A program made the translations under genes and the position numbers. Positions 61,501-64,000 of a stretch of 64,000 nt of DNA are shown piece by piece. Position 1 is the first letter of the stretch; each line of letters opens with the position of its first letter. The notes under the pieces were generated by a model. That model had not been told where the DNA came from. It searched no databases and worked only from the letters and a program-made list of their open reading frames with translations. The DNA comes from Gnetum montanum. Taxonomy: Eukaryota > Streptophyta > Gnetopsida > Gnetales > Gnetaceae. The stretch covers positions 418,004-482,003 of the forward strand of contig MNCI01027444.1 in assembly GCA_015680685.1 (NCBI GenBank), read 5' to 3'.

Positions 61501-62040
61501 CGCTCAACTTGCCAAAATGAGATGAAAGTCTAGTTAAGACGTACTTGTTGGTAGTAATCATGTATGGAGAAAATTTGCAAAGTAGCAATAAGATGTAATT
61601 AGTAAAATGCTATGCAAAGCTTAAACTTAAAACTTCCTAGTTTAAAGTCATGGAGGACTGCTAAGGTGTAAAGGAAAATGCAAAACTGCTAAAAAATGCA
61701 AAACCATAGATGTGAAATGCAAAACTACTAGTTTAATTTCATTGTAGACTATCTAGATGTAAAATGCAAAATTGGCAGTGTAAAGAATGGAGAGCCACTA
61801 GTGTAAACACATAAAACCACTAATGTAAAAATATGAAACTGCTAGTTTAATGTCGTTGCGGACTACTAACACAAACATGTAGAACATTGACACTACTAGT
61901 TTAAGGTCTTTCCGAAGTGCTAACTAGAGTGAAGCTACACTAAGACTGCTGGTTTAAGGTATTTTCAGATCACTAACTAGAGTGAATCTACACTAAGACT
62001 TCTAGTTTAAAGTATTTTTAGACCGATAGCATGCACGATC
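61501..62040 (+). repeat. Second patch of the hairpin array
   Basis: From about 61640 units such as CTAGTTTAAAGTCATGGAGGAC, CTAGTTTAATGTCGTTGCGG and CTAGTTTAAGGTCTTTCC recur at irregular spacing of 30-70 bp, in the same orientation as at 57331-58010 but more eroded. The bases 61501-61640 hold nothing I recognise. Confidence 0.65.
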
Positions 62041-63129
62041 TTTTTGGGAAGGTGAATGGCTAGCTTGAAGCATGTGAAGGCTTATGATCGGTCCCACTTT
62101 TGTTAATGCGAACAGTGTAACTGCATCATGGCTAGCATGCTATGCTATATAGTATGCTCCACATTAAATAGAGAGAGAGAATGAAAAGTTTCTATTTTAT
62201 GATTTTGGTTATAAATAAGGGTTTACCCCTAGTAAACTTGTCATTTTTGCCATAATAGCGTAGAGCTTGCATTCTGAGCGCAGAGCAATTGTGCTAGCAA
62301 AGAGTAAGGTGGTGTAGCGTAGTTAAGAGTAAGGCAGTGTAGCTTAGTGAAGAGTAAGGTGATGCAGCGTAGCAACTGAAGGAGAGTCGGCAAGTAGGAT
62401 AATGGCTCCAAAGAAGGAACAAAAAAGCAAGGCACTCGCTAAGGTTGACGAGGTGTAGGGAACCTTGGAGCGGAAATCGCAAGCACACGTTAAGGTGCAA
62501 GAGGAGATGTCGTTGGCCCAGTAGGCTACTATGCCTTCTTTGTTTCCTTATGCCTCTGTCATTGTTTTCTTGTTTTTTTCTTGTTGTTTTCTCTTCTTTG
62601 CACTTTTTGTCATTGCATTGTCATTATTTTGGCCTTTACACCATCATTGTTGCCGAATCAGCCATAATGGATGTAAAGACGTTGTGCTAGGGTTGCATGT
62701 AAGGCTGCCTAGACCACCATCGTTGTGGCTGCAGTTACCATAGAGACTTGGCCGATTTAGGTATTTGACATGCAAATAGCATAGCGTATGACCCCCAGGA
62801 GGGTTTGGCCATGTATGATGTGATAGGGTAACGCGTGTTCTATCGCGATGCGATGTGAATCATTGTGTCAAGCATAAGATTTCTCTTGGAACTAATGTAA
62901 TATTTTGAACCATTATTTGCTCAAAGATTATTTTTAGGTCTTGTTGTTGCTACGCTAAGCTTTGTTTGCTATGCTAAGCTAGTTCTGCTACACTATTGCC
63001 TTCTTGTGTTTCGCTACGCTAGATGTATGAAAAGAATCATGCCACGCTAACTGCTAACTGCTAATTTTGCTATGCTATATCGAAACTTCACTCGAACATG
63101 ATGTTAACATTTGTCATTGTGTTGTGTAG
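62041..63129 (+). other. Leader and first exon candidate of the plus-strand FCP1-like gene
   Basis: TATAAATA (62210-62217) is followed by an ATG at 62401 opening MAPKKEQKSKALAKVDEV, a TAG, then GTLERKSQAHVKVQEEMSLA and a second TAG near 62521. The basic, clean start looks like a real N-terminus. From about 62523 to 63129 the sequence is non-coding, rich in GCTAC/GCTAT words, and ends TTGTGTAG, an acceptor for the next exon. Assignment to the same gene is inference. Confidence 0.4.
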
Positions 63130-63929
63130 GATAGCACTAAGGCCAATTCTGATCATCCTAGAGATTGTAGAAGTCATGTGCTACATGAGCAACCTAGTGG
63201 CCAACGTTCCTCCCCACCATGCACATGTTGGAGAGTAGGTAGTCTGGTTCCGAGAAGGGGCACAGGAGTTCCTGCAATTTCTCCTCCAATGCTTTAGCAT
63301 GATTTTTTGGTCAAGCATGGTAGAGGAGGTAGTGGCCACCATAACAAAGACCCTATTGCCTGGGGCAAACTGGGGTATTTTGCAATTTTTGATAGATGGA
63401 GCAATTAGTAGCAGGTAGGGAGAAGGATCCATCCAACACCCTAGAAATTTGAGGTGTTTAACCTGGATCTGGGATATGCCTGAGTACAATTTCTATCACC
63501 AATACAACACATTGTTTATTATGTGGCACATGGGAATATGTTTCCAAAATCCACCAAGAACTATCTACAGCGTCAATGGGTGAGTTTCGTGGCTATGTTC
63601 CATTACGCTATGTAATGCTTGCTATGCTAGACAAATGTTAGGGATGTGTTCCTGTTACCAGGTTTTATGTCAATGAGGAAGGGCTTCATGATGATACAAA
63701 CATGTTGTCCCTGGCATGAATGGTGCTATGGGAGTTTTCTGCCACTGATAACATACGCGTAGGTGTGATTGGCCAGTGCAGGGATGAGTACCATACCTAC
63801 CCAACCCAGTAACCTAGGAACTACAACAGATGCAAGGATTCTGGTTGGTTGGATGCAAGGTGGCCACCATTTAAAACAATCACCATTGAAGATGTTTTGG
63901 TTGATCTCCCACTATTCGCATCACCGTAG
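63130..63929 (+). pseudogene. FCP1/NIF-type (HAD phosphatase-like) domain gene, two exons, stop-broken
   Basis: Exon 1 (63130-63579) follows TTGTGTAG and ends AATGG|GTGAGT; exon 2 starts at 63662 after TTACCAG in matching phase, and the intron is 82 bp. Exon 1 reads GAQEFLQFLLQCFSMIFWSS, like the Rpg-EFLxF...xxxWSS core of FCP1/Tim50-type domains, then MVEEVVATITKTLLPG and MPEYNFYHQYNTLFI followed by CFQNPP, like the NTLLIDDSPxK...NPP element. Exon 2 reads FYVNEEGLHDDTNMLSLA, MVLWEFSATDNIRVGVIGQC, and later ITIEDVLVDLPLFASP, ending near a CC|GTAGAA donor. The place of the catalytic DxD reads ILEIVEVMCYM, so catalysis is unlikely. Two TAG (exon 1), one TGA and one TAA (exon 2) break it. The family call is from memory of the motif order. 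Confidence 0.5.
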
Positions 63930-64000
63930 AAACCTGGTAAACTGCACTGTGGTTTGTTGCATGTCTAAGTGTTGTTTTTGTTAAACTACTACTTATGCTT

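Overview
The window looks like nuclear DNA from a large, repeat-filled seed-plant genome. I lean towards a gymnosperm, but that is inference: the evidence is AT-rich sequence, nested old LTR retrotransposons and one decayed host-type gene. There are no bacterial features. Almost nothing here is an intact gene. Most of the DNA is explained by two Ty3/gypsy lineages and their derivatives.

Region 1 (1-5441): a broken dihydroflavonol/cinnamoyl-CoA reductase-type gene on the + strand (about 1200-2057), then AT-rich DNA with one tRNA-derived SINE head.

Region 2 (5442-52526): one old minus-strand gypsy element, called Host below. It lies between direct repeats TTGGT (5442-5446 and 52522-52526). On the minus strand its order is 5' LTR (52521-51646), tRNA-Asp-type primer binding site, gag, protease, RT, RNase H, integrase, a long coiled-coil ORF in the envelope position (ORF2), 3' LTR (6335-5447). 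Three insertions split it. Insertion I (41710-50734, +) is a gag-protease element with 3.2-kb LTRs and breaks gag. Insertion II (26345-36700, -) is a relative of Host that keeps LTRs, gag, protease and ORF2 but has no RT or integrase, and it breaks integrase. Insertion III (8212-24293, +) is a three-LTR composite of the same family with two gags, two tandem ORF2 copies and no pol; it is bounded by a perfect CCATT duplication and breaks ORF2. Removing the three insertions leaves about 11.6 kb, a normal size for an autonomous element.

Region 3 (52527-54493): AT-rich spacer with a diverged local duplication.

Region 4 (54494-64000): a minus-strand Tat-like gypsy element. It has a 1.85-kb LTR, a 3' tandem array of about 30-bp units that each encode a small hairpin, and a pol frame with RT, two RNase H domains and integrase that is broken only by stop codons. 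Upstream of pol lie a second patch of the same array and a plus-strand, spliced, stop-broken gene that I read as an FCP1/NIF-type (HAD phosphatase-like) domain. Clusters of GCTAC/GCTAT pentamers fill the non-coding parts of this region.

The most interesting material is the ORF2 family (five copies or fragments, kept even in pol-less derivatives, with a conserved splice-acceptor-like site at its ATG), the hairpin array with compensatory changes, and the FCP1-like ORF antisense to the Tat element. Three single N positions (48464, 48536, 50735) mark assembly joins, and the piece between the first two is an inverted copy of its neighbour.
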